A stretch of DNA of 64,000 bases from Haberlea rhodopensis (Eukaryota > Streptophyta > Magnoliopsida > Lamiales > Gesneriaceae), in the NCBI GenBank assembly GCA_907163345.1, contig CAJQUN010001307.1, positions 16,001-80,000 of the forward strand. The letters are read 5' to 3'. This document shows positions 48,589 to 59,499 of the stretch, one piece after another (within the stretch, counting starts at the first letter, position 1; each line of letters opens with the position of its first letter). The notes beneath the pieces are model-generated. The model saw only the letters and a list, made by a program, of their open reading frames with translations, had not been told where the DNA came from and ran no database searches. The position numbers and the translations under genes are program-made.

Positions 48589-49585
48589 TCATCTAGCTTG
48601 ATGGATTGCCTGCTGCAGATACTTGAAAGTCCTCTGATGATTTAGAAATCCCATGAACCAGAAATCAAAATTGTCCTCGGTGACTAGTTGCACATACTTT
48701 TGTGTTGGTTTTCTCACATTCTCACTTTCGTTGGCTCTCTTTATTTTCCTCAGTGGGATCATCACCTGCATATAGATAACAATTTCGAAATAAGTCGGCT
48801 TCTCCTTTTTGGCAAAATCATAGTGGTTAATTCGTTAAGAGTTGGGTTCAAAATACCAAAGATGAAATGTACCTTATAGTGTATTTTAACCAGCTTTCCT
48901 GATGGTGAAGAGAGTTTGATTAACCTCTCACTGCAGAAGGCCACACTACGATTGGAAATAAAGAGTAGTCCAGCAATAGGACCAGCTGTCGTCGACAAAT
49001 AGCACTGTGAAGCCTTGAACAGCTTTTCATCATCTCTGATGACAAATTTCTGATTGAAAACTTTGTCCACTCCCCCCAACTGAAGGATTCTTGCTCCCAG
49101 GCTCAATTTTCCTTTCACGGTTTCACTCAACTTGGGTCCTAGTTTCACTGCAAAGGACATGAAAATGTTGGACATGTTTTTTCCCCTCAAAGTTTGATAG
49201 TTGTTTATACAACAATTATGAGTAGTTACCGTGCTCTCGGATTCCTTGAGCGAATATGTCCATACTCTGCCCGAGTTTGTTAATCTTGGCAATGACTGAG
49301 TCTACTCTGCCTGCATGATTCCATTAAAATCAAGTAAGTGACTAATAATTCAAATATTTATATCGTTGTTGAGGCCAGGCTAAGAAAGAATGGCTTCTTA
49401 CTGTGTCTGATTTTGTAATAATGATTAGCTGGAGAAGGCAGAAGCTGATATTGAGACGCCGGATCAGGTAAAAGTGGTTTTGCAGAGAAAGCATAAACTT
49501 GTGAGCTAATGGGAATCCCCACGATCACATTTTCTTTCTGCATATTTTTCTTCCCAATTCTTGACTTGCTGCTTTTTACTTCCAT
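48589..49585 (-). CDS. GRAM-domain GEM-like protein A
   Basis: Four exons on the minus strand: 49585-49402, 49310-49230, 49147-48873 and 48765-48589. They give 717 nt (238 residues), the size of plant GEM-like (GL2-expression-modulator-like) proteins. Residues 62-90 hold the amphipathic segment (VDSVIAKINKLGQSMDIFAQGIREH). The GRAM domain starts near residue 93 with the family phrase GPKLSETVKGKLSLGARILQLGGVDKVF and includes ETTAGPIAGLLF-type sequence (LSTTAGPIAGLLFISNRSVAF). The C-terminal part (KYVQLVTEDNFDFWFMGFLNHQRTF) is the conserved end. GRAM domains bind membranes or phosphoinositides; the exact role here is unknown. Its tandem paralogue at 54832-55825 has the same exon lengths. A TATA box lies about 110 bp upstream. 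Confidence 0.92.
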
Positions 49586-49690
49586 TATACTTCAATTTGG
49601 TGTGTGTAACAAGTAAGCGAGATAAAATACTTGAGAATCTTCACCAATTCCTGAAATCAATGTTGCCTGATCCAACCATGATTCCATAGT

Positions 49691-49704
49691 ACTCTATTTA
49701 TAAT
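49691..49704 (-). promoter_or_regulatory. TATA box of GEM-like gene A
   Basis: Minus-strand ATTATAAATAGAGT lies about 106 bp before the ATG. It is conserved, with flanks, in front of the paralogue. Confidence 0.65.
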
Positions 49705-49719
49705 GAAATGGGTAGTTAT

Positions 49720-50390
49720 TTTATGTCACCCTTTTCTTGCATGAGTCAGCTTTGGGTCATCAAAAGTTAAAGTTGAAGATATGTGCTTCTGACTCTTCTT
49801 TTCCCCCTTTTTTTTAATTCCCTTAATGGATGGTGTTTTTGGGATCGCACCCTTTTGATTTTGGGTCCAATATTTTTTTTTTATTAAAAAGTTTAAAAAT
49901 TGTGTAAGGAGGGGAAACTAGGCCAAAATTTGCTTGTATGATCATATCACCTTTCACAAACATTCAAAGAACCTCACATAAAATCAGATGAGTATGCCAG
50001 TATGTTAAAACTTATCTTCCTTGCTTCTTGCTTATGCTTTGTGTAACCCTCCAAATATCTTTCATGCTCCACTATTTTCTAGATGAAATTCATGAGATTG
50101 CTCAAGAAGCCACTCCCAAGAAATTCAAGAGCCTCTCTCAGTCGCTCCAATATTTCGGTCAAAATCAGTGCTAAATGAATTAGTTCTCCAAATATATTTC
50201 AGATTCCTTAATTTCTTCAACTGATGATTTTTGTTTCCCTTACTGTTTGAAAAAAATCTGAGAGCTAAAATTTGTCATTTTGATAGAAGAGCTTTCTGAA
50301 TTTTATGGCTTGTTGGACAATGCTGTTCAACTAGGCACTGAGGAGTTTGGGGTGGAATGTTTGATTTTGCTAGTCTGATTATCCTACCCC
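49720..50390. other. upstream flank of GEM-like gene A, no gene seen
   Basis: The first part is shared with the flank of gene B (gagtcagctttgggtca). The rest has no supported feature. Confidence 0.4.
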
Positions 50391-50394
50391 GGTT

Positions 50395-51065
50395 TTCTGG
50401 AGATGAATAGACCTGATCGCGGTTTAGAACCATCGGTTCTACGGTTAAAAAAAAATCGACCCTTAACCTTAACCTTAACCTTCATTGACGGTTCCGGTTA
50501 CGGTTCATGAACCGCCGGTTACGATTCCGGTTCTGGTTACGGTTAACCAACAGTTATGGTTTGACTTTTATTTTTTTAAAAAAAATTTAAAATATTATTA
50601 AAATTTGAAATAAAGTGTAAAAAGTGTTTGAATGTGTTTTCATCCATGAATTAAACATAAAATAACGTGAAATAAATTAAAGCTCAGATAATCAAAACGT
50701 GTAAAATATATTTGTTTGGTTAATACATATAAATTATAACACTATATTTAGATCAACAAGACTCTTATAGCTTAGTGGTTGAAGCTAATTATTTAAGTTG
50801 GAGGTCATGAGTTCAAATTTACATCATAATATATATTTTAAATTTAAAAATGTAAGAAAAATTAAAATAAACCCTTGAACCGTCGGTTAACCGACGGTTC
50901 ACGGGTTAGCAAAATTATGACCCTTAACTGTCTCATCTATAGACGGGCCGGTTATGGGTCTGACCCTTCGAACCGTTGATCCGATTAACCGGTCTTTTAA
51001 CCATGGGCCGGCTCCGAGCCAGTTTAGGATCGATGATGACCCTTGGTCGGGTCTAAAGATGAGGA
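50395..51065. repeat. 'CGGTTACGGTT' fold-back element with nested SINE
   Basis: The left side repeats CGGTTC/CGGTTACGGTT and CCTTAA words (50440-50555). The right side repeats GAACCGTCGGTTAACCGACGGTTC and GGGCCGGTTATGG (50875-51010). The two sides are partly complementary, so the block looks like a non-autonomous DNA element. A tRNA-derived SINE sits in the AT-rich middle. Confidence 0.5.
50757..50845 (+). mobile_element. tRNA-derived SINE fragment
   Basis: A-box TAGCTTAGTGGTTGAAGC and B-box-like GAGGTCATGAGTTCAAATT about 30 bp apart are followed by AT-rich sequence. Confidence 0.6.
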
Positions 51066-51235
51066 TCGAAAGCCTGCTGTCAAGTCTTTTAAAGTTGGCA
51101 TAGAGTAAATATATTTATCGCCATTAAATATATGAGTCATAAGTATATTTAATATAGAACTAACTACACGTATTTAATGGTGAATATTAAAAGGAGTATT
51201 TTTCCGTCCCTTCAACTCTTAGGTGGAATATGAAT

Positions 51236-52180
51236 GTGTGCAGATATCTTTTTGAGCTGGAATCTATGCTTTGTGATGTAACCATGCACACCACACCACC
51301 TTCAAAAGAAAACTTTACATTTGCCGATTAATGATGACCGAGTTTGGCAATAACTTCAAATTTGATAGGCACCCTTAATGACTATATTACAATAACAACG
51401 ACTAAGCATTTAATCCAAGAATGTCTAAATGTCATTACCCATGTTGGGATTGTTGGCGACGAACACCCATGTGATTTTTCAAATAAGCATTTTACATCTA
51501 TGTGTTTTGAAATAGTCAGTTTACCTCATGAGGTTTTCAAAATAGACGGTTTACCCCTTGTATCTTGAAAATATACAGTTTACCTTATGTGGTTTGAAAA
51601 TATGTGCAAAACATCTCCTCCACGCAGGGGACAGTATGATATGTTTTGCAAACCACAAGTGGGTAAATTGTCTTTTTTGAAAACCACATGGGGCTAAACA
51701 GTCTATTTTCAAACCACATGAGTTTAAACTATATATTTACAAACCATGAGGGTACATTGTCATAGACTTGTCATATTGTGACGTAGCCGAAACACCGAAG
51801 AACTCCCGAAATTGCGAAAACTCACTCGAGTATAAAATTTTATTAAAATTCAAAAACTGAATTTGAAGAATGCTAGCAATGGCTTTTAAATAGGAATACT
51901 AGAATCTAATCGCGAGAGTTCGTATTCAACTGGTAATCTTAATCTAAGCGGAGATTAAGATTAATCTCTTGATTACCCTAATTATGAGCTGCGTCATACT
52001 GTAGGGCCAAAAGCATACAGTTACTGCACCAAAAAAAGAAAAGAAAAAAGGATTCCTTAACAGGTTGGGCAATCCAAAGATTATGGCTGCCAATTGTAAA
52101 GGAGGCTTATCTAATGTCTTCTTTTTCTTTATCAAACCTTATCATCTTCCGTCACTGTGACTAACATAAGCACAGCTCTT
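51236..52180. repeat. distal part of duplication unit 1
   Basis: 51236-51325 matches 56550-56635 ('gagctggaat...gctttgtgatgtaaccatgcacaccac'). 51989-52170 matches 56731-56900 ('gtagggccaaaa.gcatac', 'attccttaaca.gtt.ggcaa.ccaaagat'). The middle is occupied by a fold-back repeat absent from unit 2. Confidence 0.7.
51481..51765. repeat. fold-back repeat of the 'AGTTTAC-TGTGGTTTG' family, copy 3
   Basis: The clearest copy: four left-arm units ('cagtttacctcatgaggtttt', 'gacggtttaccccttgta', 'cagtttaccttatgtggtttg'), a centre 'gcaaaacatctcc...atatgttttgc', then four right-arm units in the opposite sense ('aaaccacatggggctaaacagtc'). It is inserted in unit 1 relative to unit 2. Confidence 0.7.
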
Positions 52181-52427
52181 AAAATCGTTTCATTTTAATA
52201 GACAATTTGACTATCATATAATCTACATTTAAAAATAATTTTACGTGTAATCTCTCATTTCATGTTTTTGTTATGATTATAATATTTTTATAGATATTTT
52301 TAAGATGAAATAACCATCGAATCAAAATGAAGTTGGTTGTTTAATTTACTTGAGAACATTGAAAATGAAAGAAGACCGATACATTTGACAATAAAGTTAA
52401 CATTTTGGAATTTAAAAGGTTAATTGG

Positions 52428-53280
52428 GATCCCTTCTTTGGAATCCTTAGATGTGCCTTATTGCCGCAAGTTAACGGATAAAGGATTGTCCACGATTGTC
52501 AAAGGTTGTCGGGATCTCAGAGCATTACATCTTGCAGGTTGCAGACTTGTCTCTGATTCTTTGTTAACTCATCTTTTGATGAACTGTAATAAACTAGAAG
52601 AGTTAGGTTTGCAAGGTTGTACTGACTTAATGAGAGTGTTGTTGCTGCCCTTAAGGGCAGCATCCAAGTAACCTGACTTAATGAGGGTTGTCGGAGTTTG
52701 AAGTTTTTAGACATCAATAAGTGAATTAATATTGCAGATCTTGGGATATATAGTGTAACCAAAGGTGGTTCTTCGTTGCACACTTTAGAGTTGCTGGATT
52801 GCTAAAAGGTTGGAGTGATGCCATATCATCCTCGGCCAAACACTGCAAAGACACTCATCATTGGTGGTTGTTGGGATATAGTTAATGAAGCCATAAAGTC
52901 ATTGGCGGTGGCGCGCTATAGCAGTCTCAAGAATTTGCGCATGGATTGTTGTTTAAATGTATCTGACATATCCTTAGACTGCATATTTACTCTGTGTAGG
53001 AAGTTTGAGGCTCTAGATGCTGGTAATTGTGAGGAGCTAAGTCAATTGACAGATGCTGCTTTTCAAAGTTTAGGAAATGATGATTTCCAAATGAATCTAA
53101 AAATCTTGAGGGTGTGCAATGCAACTGCCCAAAGATTACAATCGATGGAATCAGCACACTTTTGATGTCAGGTCCGTCCGTGCCCCCATGTAACCAAAGT
53201 GAGATGCCACGAGGCTGATGCCAGGTAAATTTTTCGGGTAGCTCGGCAGAGCCAGACTTGTTGCGCTGGATATTATAATT
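52428..53280 (+). pseudogene. broken duplicate of the F-box/LRR gene (exon 2 only)
   Basis: It aligns with the intact gene from 45556 to the stop region at about 46430 but lacks exon 1 with the F-box. The frame reads IPSLESLDVPYCRKLTDKGL and HLAGCRLVSDSLLTHL, then breaks at about 52630, where 30-50 bp of rearranged sequence replace coding sequence. Further stops, small deletions and insertions follow (for example in the segments starting KTLIIGGCWDIVNEAIK and KILRVCNATAQ). The last matching phrase is VNFSGSSAEPD. It has not kept coding capacity. Confidence 0.92.
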
Positions 53281-53499
53281 TATGGGACTAGTGATAACAT
53301 AACATAGCTGACACATTTCAATGGCAATTATGAGTTTGAAAATTTAACATTACACAAACATGTGATGTACGGACAATTAGTTTCTACTCTAAACTTGCAC
53401 AAGCTTGGACTTAAAAAAACTCTTGATTAATTTTCCAATCACTTAATTACAATGATGACCAACACCCTTTTTACTAGGATATGATTTAATGTTTATCCA

Positions 53500-54420
53500 A
53501 TATGCTTTTAGCCTCTTGTCCTCCAATATATGATGAGCATCACACTTGGAAACACAATCTTAGAATGTGTGGGCAATAAGAACAAAACCGATCAGTGAGC
53601 CAGGAGTGCCAGCTGAACCAAAGCCAATTCCTATTAACGTAGAGGAAACAAGTTCGGTTGAATGATCACTTAAGTTCATTACTACAAGAGAATCAACATA
53701 TGGATGTATATATAACCCATAGCCCGTCCGCAACCTCCACCATTCATCTCTAAGATCACATGTTAGAATCACAAGTAAATGGAAAAAGAAATGACAGAAA
53801 CAAAGGGTGAGCAGAAGCCCATATGAAATAACCAAGAAAAAACAGCATCTATGAAACAGTAATATGCAATATGTTGGATGCCTCGCCTTTTCGTTGTTTG
53901 AAGGTGAGGATGGTATAATCTCCCAATACTCAAACGACTCCTCGTGACCAAGTTCCCCATTCTCTAAGCTTCCGTCTTTCTGTTTCTTAAGTCGGTATTG
54001 AAGCACAAAGGATACCATTTTTTTTCTAACTGTCTTGGCAGCTAAGATGCATATCCTGCAAATCTCGGATGTGTATCCTGGAACAATGCTATCCTTATTG
54101 GTAAGCATATTTATACAAACCAAAGTAAATCCCCACAAATCCTGGCTAATCAACTCAGATCCCATGGACAACACAAGTTACAATTCCACTCCAAAATTAA
54201 GAACCCCTCTTCCGCTATAGATACTAAGATTTAATGTAGGTAAACTTACGTCATTTTTAGTCCTCACTCATATTTTCGACCCTGAAAATGTCCAACATCA
54301 TCTCACGGTCTCATCTGCTTGTTCGTGTTTTCCGAACTCATTTACAAAAATCCATCCATTATTGATTACCACCTCATGTAAGATCATTCTATTAGTTCTT
54401 TTGTGAACATTGATGATGGT
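53500..54420. repeat. spacer shared by both units of the tandem duplication, copy 2
   Basis: Counterpart of 47100-48250. A long minus-strand frame (54174-53560) crosses it. Because the same region in copy 1 is interrupted by stops and no family is recognised, I treat the frame as a remnant or chance opening. Confidence 0.55.
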
Positions 54421-54831
54421 TGTCCGGATGGGTAAAAGTTCTGGAATTGGATAGTTAGGAAGGAAGAGCATATGGATATTGTGGCTAAATTAGCCAATTT
54501 TGGGTGGCCTTCTGAAGTAACTACTGGGAAGAACCTAACATGAGTGATGCTTTATACATAATTCATTAAAAATTCACATAGAATTCTCACTGTTGTACTT
54601 CCAATTAGATGAAATAAAATGAGAATGAACTGAGCTTGTTCTTTTGCCAAAAGGCTAAGCCTGAGTTTATACAAATTTTTACATGTTTGAGAGTATAGCT
54701 GCTTCAAATTTGCATCTATGCATCCCAAGAAAAAGAGTGACAATAAAAAACCACAGGAAGATATAAGGAAAATATAATAACAAAGTTAAAGTAAAAAAAT
54801 TGTCATGCTGCCGATTCTTTTGACGAGAGCC

Positions 54832-55825
54832 TCATCTAGCTTGATGGATTGCCTGCTGCAGATACTTGAAAGTCCTCTGATGATTTAGAAATCCCATGAA
54901 CCAGAAATCAAAATTGTCCTCGGTGATTAGTTGCACATACTTTTGTGTTGGCTTTCTCACATTCTCACTTTCGTTGGCTCTCTTTATTTTCCTCAGTGGG
55001 ATCATCACCTGCATTATAGATAACAATTTCGAAATAAGCCGGCTTCTCCTTTTTGGCAAAATCATAGTGGTTAATTCGTTTAGAGTTGGGTTCAGAATAC
55101 CAAAGATGAAATGTACCTTATAGTGTACTTTAACCAGCTTTCCAGATGTAGAAGAGAGTTTGATTAACCTCTCACTGCAGAAGGCAACTCTATGGTTGGA
55201 AATAAAGAGGAGTCCAGCAATAGGACCAGCTGTTGTCGACAAATAACACTGTGAAGCCTTGAACAGCTTTTCATCATCTCTGATGTCAAATTTCTGATTG
55301 AAAACTTTGTCCACTCCCCCTAACTGAAGGATTCTTGCTCCCAGGCTCAGTTTTCCTTTCACAGTTTCACTCAACTTGGGTCCTAGTCTCACTGCATGGA
55401 TCACGAAAATGTTGGACATGTTTTTTTCCTCAAAGATTGATAGTTGTTTACAGTCTATTATGAATATTTACCGTGTTCTCGAATTCCTTGAGCAAATGTG
55501 TCCACATTCTGACCAAGTTTGTTGATCTTGGCGATCAGTGAATCTACTCTAGCTGCATATTTCCATTAAAATCAAACAAGTGACTAATGATTCAAATATT
55601 TTGAATAGTTGTTGAAGCCAGGCTAAGAAAGAGAGGCTTACTGTGTCTGATTTTGTAATAATGATTAGCTGGAGAAGGCAGAAGCTGGTATTGAGACTCG
55701 GGATCAGGTAGAAGTAGTTTTGCAGAGAAAGCATAATCTTGTGAGCTGATGGGAATCCCCATGATCACATGTTCTTTCTGCATATTTTTCTTCCCAATTA
55801 TCGATTTGCTGGTTTTTACTTCCAT
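54832..55825 (-). CDS. GRAM-domain GEM-like protein B (tandem paralogue)
   Basis: Four minus-strand exons, 55825-55642, 55552-55472, 55391-55117 and 55008-54832, have exactly the same lengths as gene A (184, 81, 275, 177 nt) and again give 238 residues. The product is near identical from GPKLSETVKGKLSLGAR to the C-terminal KYLQQAIHQAR. Differences cluster in the N-terminal part (for example KTSKSII for KSSKSRI) and in exon 2 (GQNVDTFAQ for GQSMDIFAQ). All splice sites and the TATA box are kept, so both copies look functional while the neighbouring LRR copy in this unit is dead. The role is as for gene A. Confidence 0.92.
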
Positions 55826-55930
55826 TACACTTCAAATTGGAATATGCAATAAGTAAATGAGATGAAATGCTTGAGAATCTTCACCTATTCTTGAAATCAA
55901 AGTTGCCTGATCCAACCATGATTCCTTAGT

Positions 55931-55944
55931 ACTCTATTTATAAT
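55931..55944 (-). promoter_or_regulatory. TATA box of GEM-like gene B
   Basis: Same ATTATAAATAGAGT at the same distance from the ATG as in gene A. Confidence 0.65.
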
Positions 55945-56745
55945 GAAATGGGTAGTTATTTTATGCTAATTTTTTTCTTTTTGCATGAGTCAGCTTTGGG
56001 TCAGCAAAAGTTAAAGATGTAGATGTGAGCTTTATACGAAGAAGAAGAGGTAGACAGGTATCCAAAAGTTTCCTAGTATAGAAAACTCATATAAAGTTAC
56101 AAGAGCACACTACTATCAATTTTAATCTGGAAAATTAAAATTTTTGTGTTGGCTTCACTACAGTTTTTTTTCTTTTTGTAATCTTAGTTTTTTTTTGATG
56201 TGGCATTGGACACGTCACGTTGTGGTAAGTACCACATCAGAAAAATGATGAAAATTGCAAAAAAAAATAAATAAACAAAGATACAAAGCTAACACATAAT
56301 TTCGACAACATGAAGGAACAAAATTGCAAGAAGATAAATATATAGAGCAAATTTTACAATTTTCCCAAACTCGAAACCCTAGTTGTTAAATCACTTTCAT
56401 AGACTAAACATATTTATCTCCATAGATATTCTAATACAAGTCATATACATATAAACAATATGCATATACACATATCTTAATATGTAAATACAATTTTTAT
56501 TGACCTTAAATGCTTATGTGGGAATGTGACTTGTGAGTGTGTGCAGATTCAATTTTCAATCCTTTTGAGCTGGAATACAAGCTTTGTGATGTAACCATGC
56601 ACACCACTTCACCTTCAAAAGAAAACTTTAAATAATGTCCAATTTAGGACAAAACACCCTCTAAACTATGTTTTTATTTTGATAGGGATATGCCACCCGT
56701 CATTAAATAGAACAGTGTCATCAATTAACATTGTAGGGCCAAAAA

Positions 56746-57500
56746 GCATACAAATTATTCGCCAATTGAAAGAATTCCTTAACAAGTTAGGCAAACCAAA
56801 GATCATGGCTACCAACTCTAAAGGAGCCTTATCTTATCTACTATTCTCTTTATCAAACCTTATCATCTTCACGTCACACTGTAACCAACATATGCACTGA
56901 TTTTTTAATCTGCATCAGTACTCTTTTGACAACATGTATTATATTGTACATAATGAAACGACCAACTTTGAAAATAGTTATATTTCAATTACATGAGAGA
57001 GCTCTCGCCCACGTTGGAATGGTAAAAGTTCGTACCCCTTTTGAAGATGTTCGAGTTCGAGCCTCGCACTATGTAGAAAAACTTTCACTCATCCCCCACT
57101 ATAAAAAAAAAAAAATAATAACGAACATTTTACATGAAAAAAAAACTCATAAAAGGTTGATAGTACATTACTCATTTAATACCATTTATATGATTTTTGA
57201 AGACATACATTGTAGATGCAACATGGGGACTCCCATGACTGGTTCAAGAAAGCTTATTGTTGCAACTCTCGCATCATGAAAGTTAGGGTCTTGGCATTCT
57301 CTTCTACGTTTTCTTCATTCGGACAATTAGGAGTGCCAAGATTTTTGATTACTCTTGCAGTTCCAAATTTGGTTAGAATATTTTTCAGAATCGAGATGCA
57401 TGTATTTCGATGTATGAATAACTTGTATCGATATCACTTTGCAGAGGACTTTGCTGTCCGAGAGATTATAAAGTTGTTGATCAATGTTTCTTGCGTGTGT
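56746..57500. repeat. direct repeat flanking the viral-like segment, left copy
   Basis: It starts GCATACAAATTATTC and ends ...TTGCGTGTGTAT. It is nearly identical to 58761-59490 except for a small deletion after the SINE tail in the right copy. The sequence to its left continues the homology with unit 1 (51989), so this is the resident copy. Confidence 0.85.
56997..57129 (+). mobile_element. tRNA-derived SINE, copy 2, with target-site duplication
   Basis: A-box-like GAATGGTAAAAGTTC and B-box GTTCGAGTTCGAGCC are followed by an A-rich tail. Exact 8-bp repeats TTACATGA flank it (56989-56996 and 57130-57137). Confidence 0.75.
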
Positions 57501-58740
57501 ATCAGAGCCTAGATTTATTCTGGAAATACTATAAAATATCTTGAATATAAATTTGTAACTTATACGGAGGAGACGATTCAAGAAATATCATGGATCTGAA
57601 CGAATGTTTGTGGTGCAGGTCATACATGTGGTACTTCCAGAAATTGGAAGAACTAAATCAAGGATATCTGGCCGAAGCTAAGCACTTCAACCAAAAATTG
57701 AAAAATTCTACTAGATATTGGTCCTAGCCCAGCTAGCATATCCCAGTATCAAGAACAGAAGAAGGTGGCGAGGAACATTTATAGGATGAACCTCAAGCAA
57801 CAATTCGAGTTAACCGAGGCCCAGGAGAGAGATCATCCTGAGCACAATCACATGATTGCAGTCCTATGATGAGAGCCAATACTTCCAACAAAGTAATGGA
57901 AAGAATCAACCTGGAAGATCTACGTGATCTTGCTGATTCGTTTGCGGGATTGAATCTCGTAGAATTCAAGACGGGAGAACTTGTAACAAGACCTCCACCA
58001 CAAGAAAGTTTCGGGTCACACACTCCACCCGAGGGTGATCGAAGTATGCCGCATAGCGGCATAGGGAAGATTTCACCTCAACAACTTTAGATCCCCCAGT
58101 TGGAACAAGGAACTATTCCCACGGGCCAGATTTACATCAAACGTCTTACAGAAAATCTCAGTTAGATCCAATCCATCCATATGGACTTATACTCAACATG
58201 GATATCTAGGATTTCAAAAACAGAGAAGTTCTTGTTCATGAATGTGCTTCATCAATGAGAATAGCAGCATAAACACTTGATAAGTAAAGAATGATTCATT
58301 TTACTTCTTAAAATGAGTTTGGAAGAATCAGTCAAGATTGCATGGGATCTTGGAGAACCAGGTACCAAAGAGGAAGCTTCAGCCGGAGAGTCCCTAAAAG
58401 AAATTGCGGACAAGATGTCAAAATTCTTTAAAATCTGTTTCATTGGGGTAAGCTACTTCGAAGGAATGGAGGAAGAGAATGCTAAAAAATATAGACAAGC
58501 TCTAATTAGCCTGGAACTACATGATATATGTTATGTAGACGAGTACATCAAACTCTTTATATGGTATAGATGGAAGGTAAAGATAGAAGAAAAAGATGCA
58601 CCAGAACTATTCTTTGCCAAAATACCGAGCCCATGGAGAGAAATACTTATCCATAAATATACACCTCATACAATCGAGACGGTGTCCAGGAGAATGTCAT
58701 TTCTTAAGGTAAGCTCACATAGTGGTGCTACCAAGTAAAA
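57496..58740 (+). pseudogene. possible endogenous caulimovirid (pararetrovirus) fragment
   Basis: It begins TGTGTATCAGAGCC, close to the tRNA-Met primer site that marks position 1 of plant pararetrovirus genomes, then leader-like sequence. Broken frames follow. One at 57866-58090 includes NLEDLRDLADSF. A 141-codon frame at 58313-58738 ends with the pattern ELFFAKIPSPWREILI, then a region of basic and aromatic residues, resembling the segment before the zinc knuckle of caulimovirid coat proteins. No zinc finger, movement protein or reverse transcriptase is seen. Stops occur between the frames. A retrotransposon gag is the main alternative. The family call is inference from motif memory. Confidence 0.4.
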
Positions 58741-58760
58741 CTTCAAAAGAATTACAAGAA

Positions 58761-59490
58761 GCATACAAATTATTCACCAATTGAAAGAATTCCTTAACAA
58801 GTTAGGCAAACCAAAGATCATGGCTACCAATTCTAAAGGAGCCTTATCTTATCTAATATTCTCTTTATCAAACCTTATCATCTTCACGTCACACTGTAAC
58901 CAACATATGCACTTATTTTTGAATCTACATCAGTACCCTTTTGACAACATGTATTATATTGTACATAATGAAACGAGCAACTTTGAAAATAGTTATATTT
59001 CAATTACATGAGAGAGTTCTCGCCCATGATAGAGTGGTAAAAGTTCATTCCCTCTTTGTAAATGGTTCGAGTTCGAATCGCGCACTGTGCAGAAAAACAT
59101 TCACCCTTCCCCCCACTATCAAAAAAAAAAAACTCATAAAAAGTTGATAGTACATTACTCATTTAATACCATTTATATGATTTTTGAAGACATATATTAT
59201 AGATACAACATGGGGACTCCCGTGACTGGTTCAAGAAAGCTTATTGCCCCAACTCTCGCATCATGAAAGTTAGGGTCTTGGCATTCTCTTCTACGGTTTA
59301 CTTCATTCGGACAATTAGGAGTGCCAAGATTTTTGATTACTCTTGCAGTTCCAAATTTGGTTAGAATATTTTTCAGAATCGAGATGCATGTATTTCGATG
59401 TATGAATAACTTGTATCAATATCACTTTGTAGGGGACTTTGATGTCCGAGAGATTATAAAGTTGTTGATCAATGTTTCTTGCATGTGTAT
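58761..59490. repeat. direct repeat flanking the viral-like segment, right copy
   Basis: Counterpart of 56746-57500. It diverges after TGCATGTGTAT exactly where the left copy enters the primer-site-like motif. Confidence 0.85.
59012..59132 (+). mobile_element. tRNA-derived SINE, copy 3 (duplicated with its host repeat)
   Basis: Same insertion point as the SINE at 56997. It has A-box GAGTGGTAAAAGTTC, B-box GTTCGAGTTCGAATC and a 12-A tail. The right target-site repeat is missing here because the bases after the tail were deleted. Confidence 0.75.
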
Positions 59491-59499
59491 ATCTAGAGT

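Noticed and set aside
50461..50483. Telomere-like CCTTAA repeats
   Set aside because: The unit is CTTAAC, three copies, not the plant CCCTAAA; part of the CGGTTACGGTT element.
53560..54174. 204-codon minus-strand frame with a hydrophobic stretch
   Set aside because: The duplicated counterpart at 47100-48250 is broken by stops and no family is recognised; treated as a remnant.
56746..59490. Interpretation as an LTR retrotransposon
   Set aside because: The left repeat is continuous with sequence shared by duplication unit 1, lacks TG...CA ends, and no 5-bp target duplication is seen.
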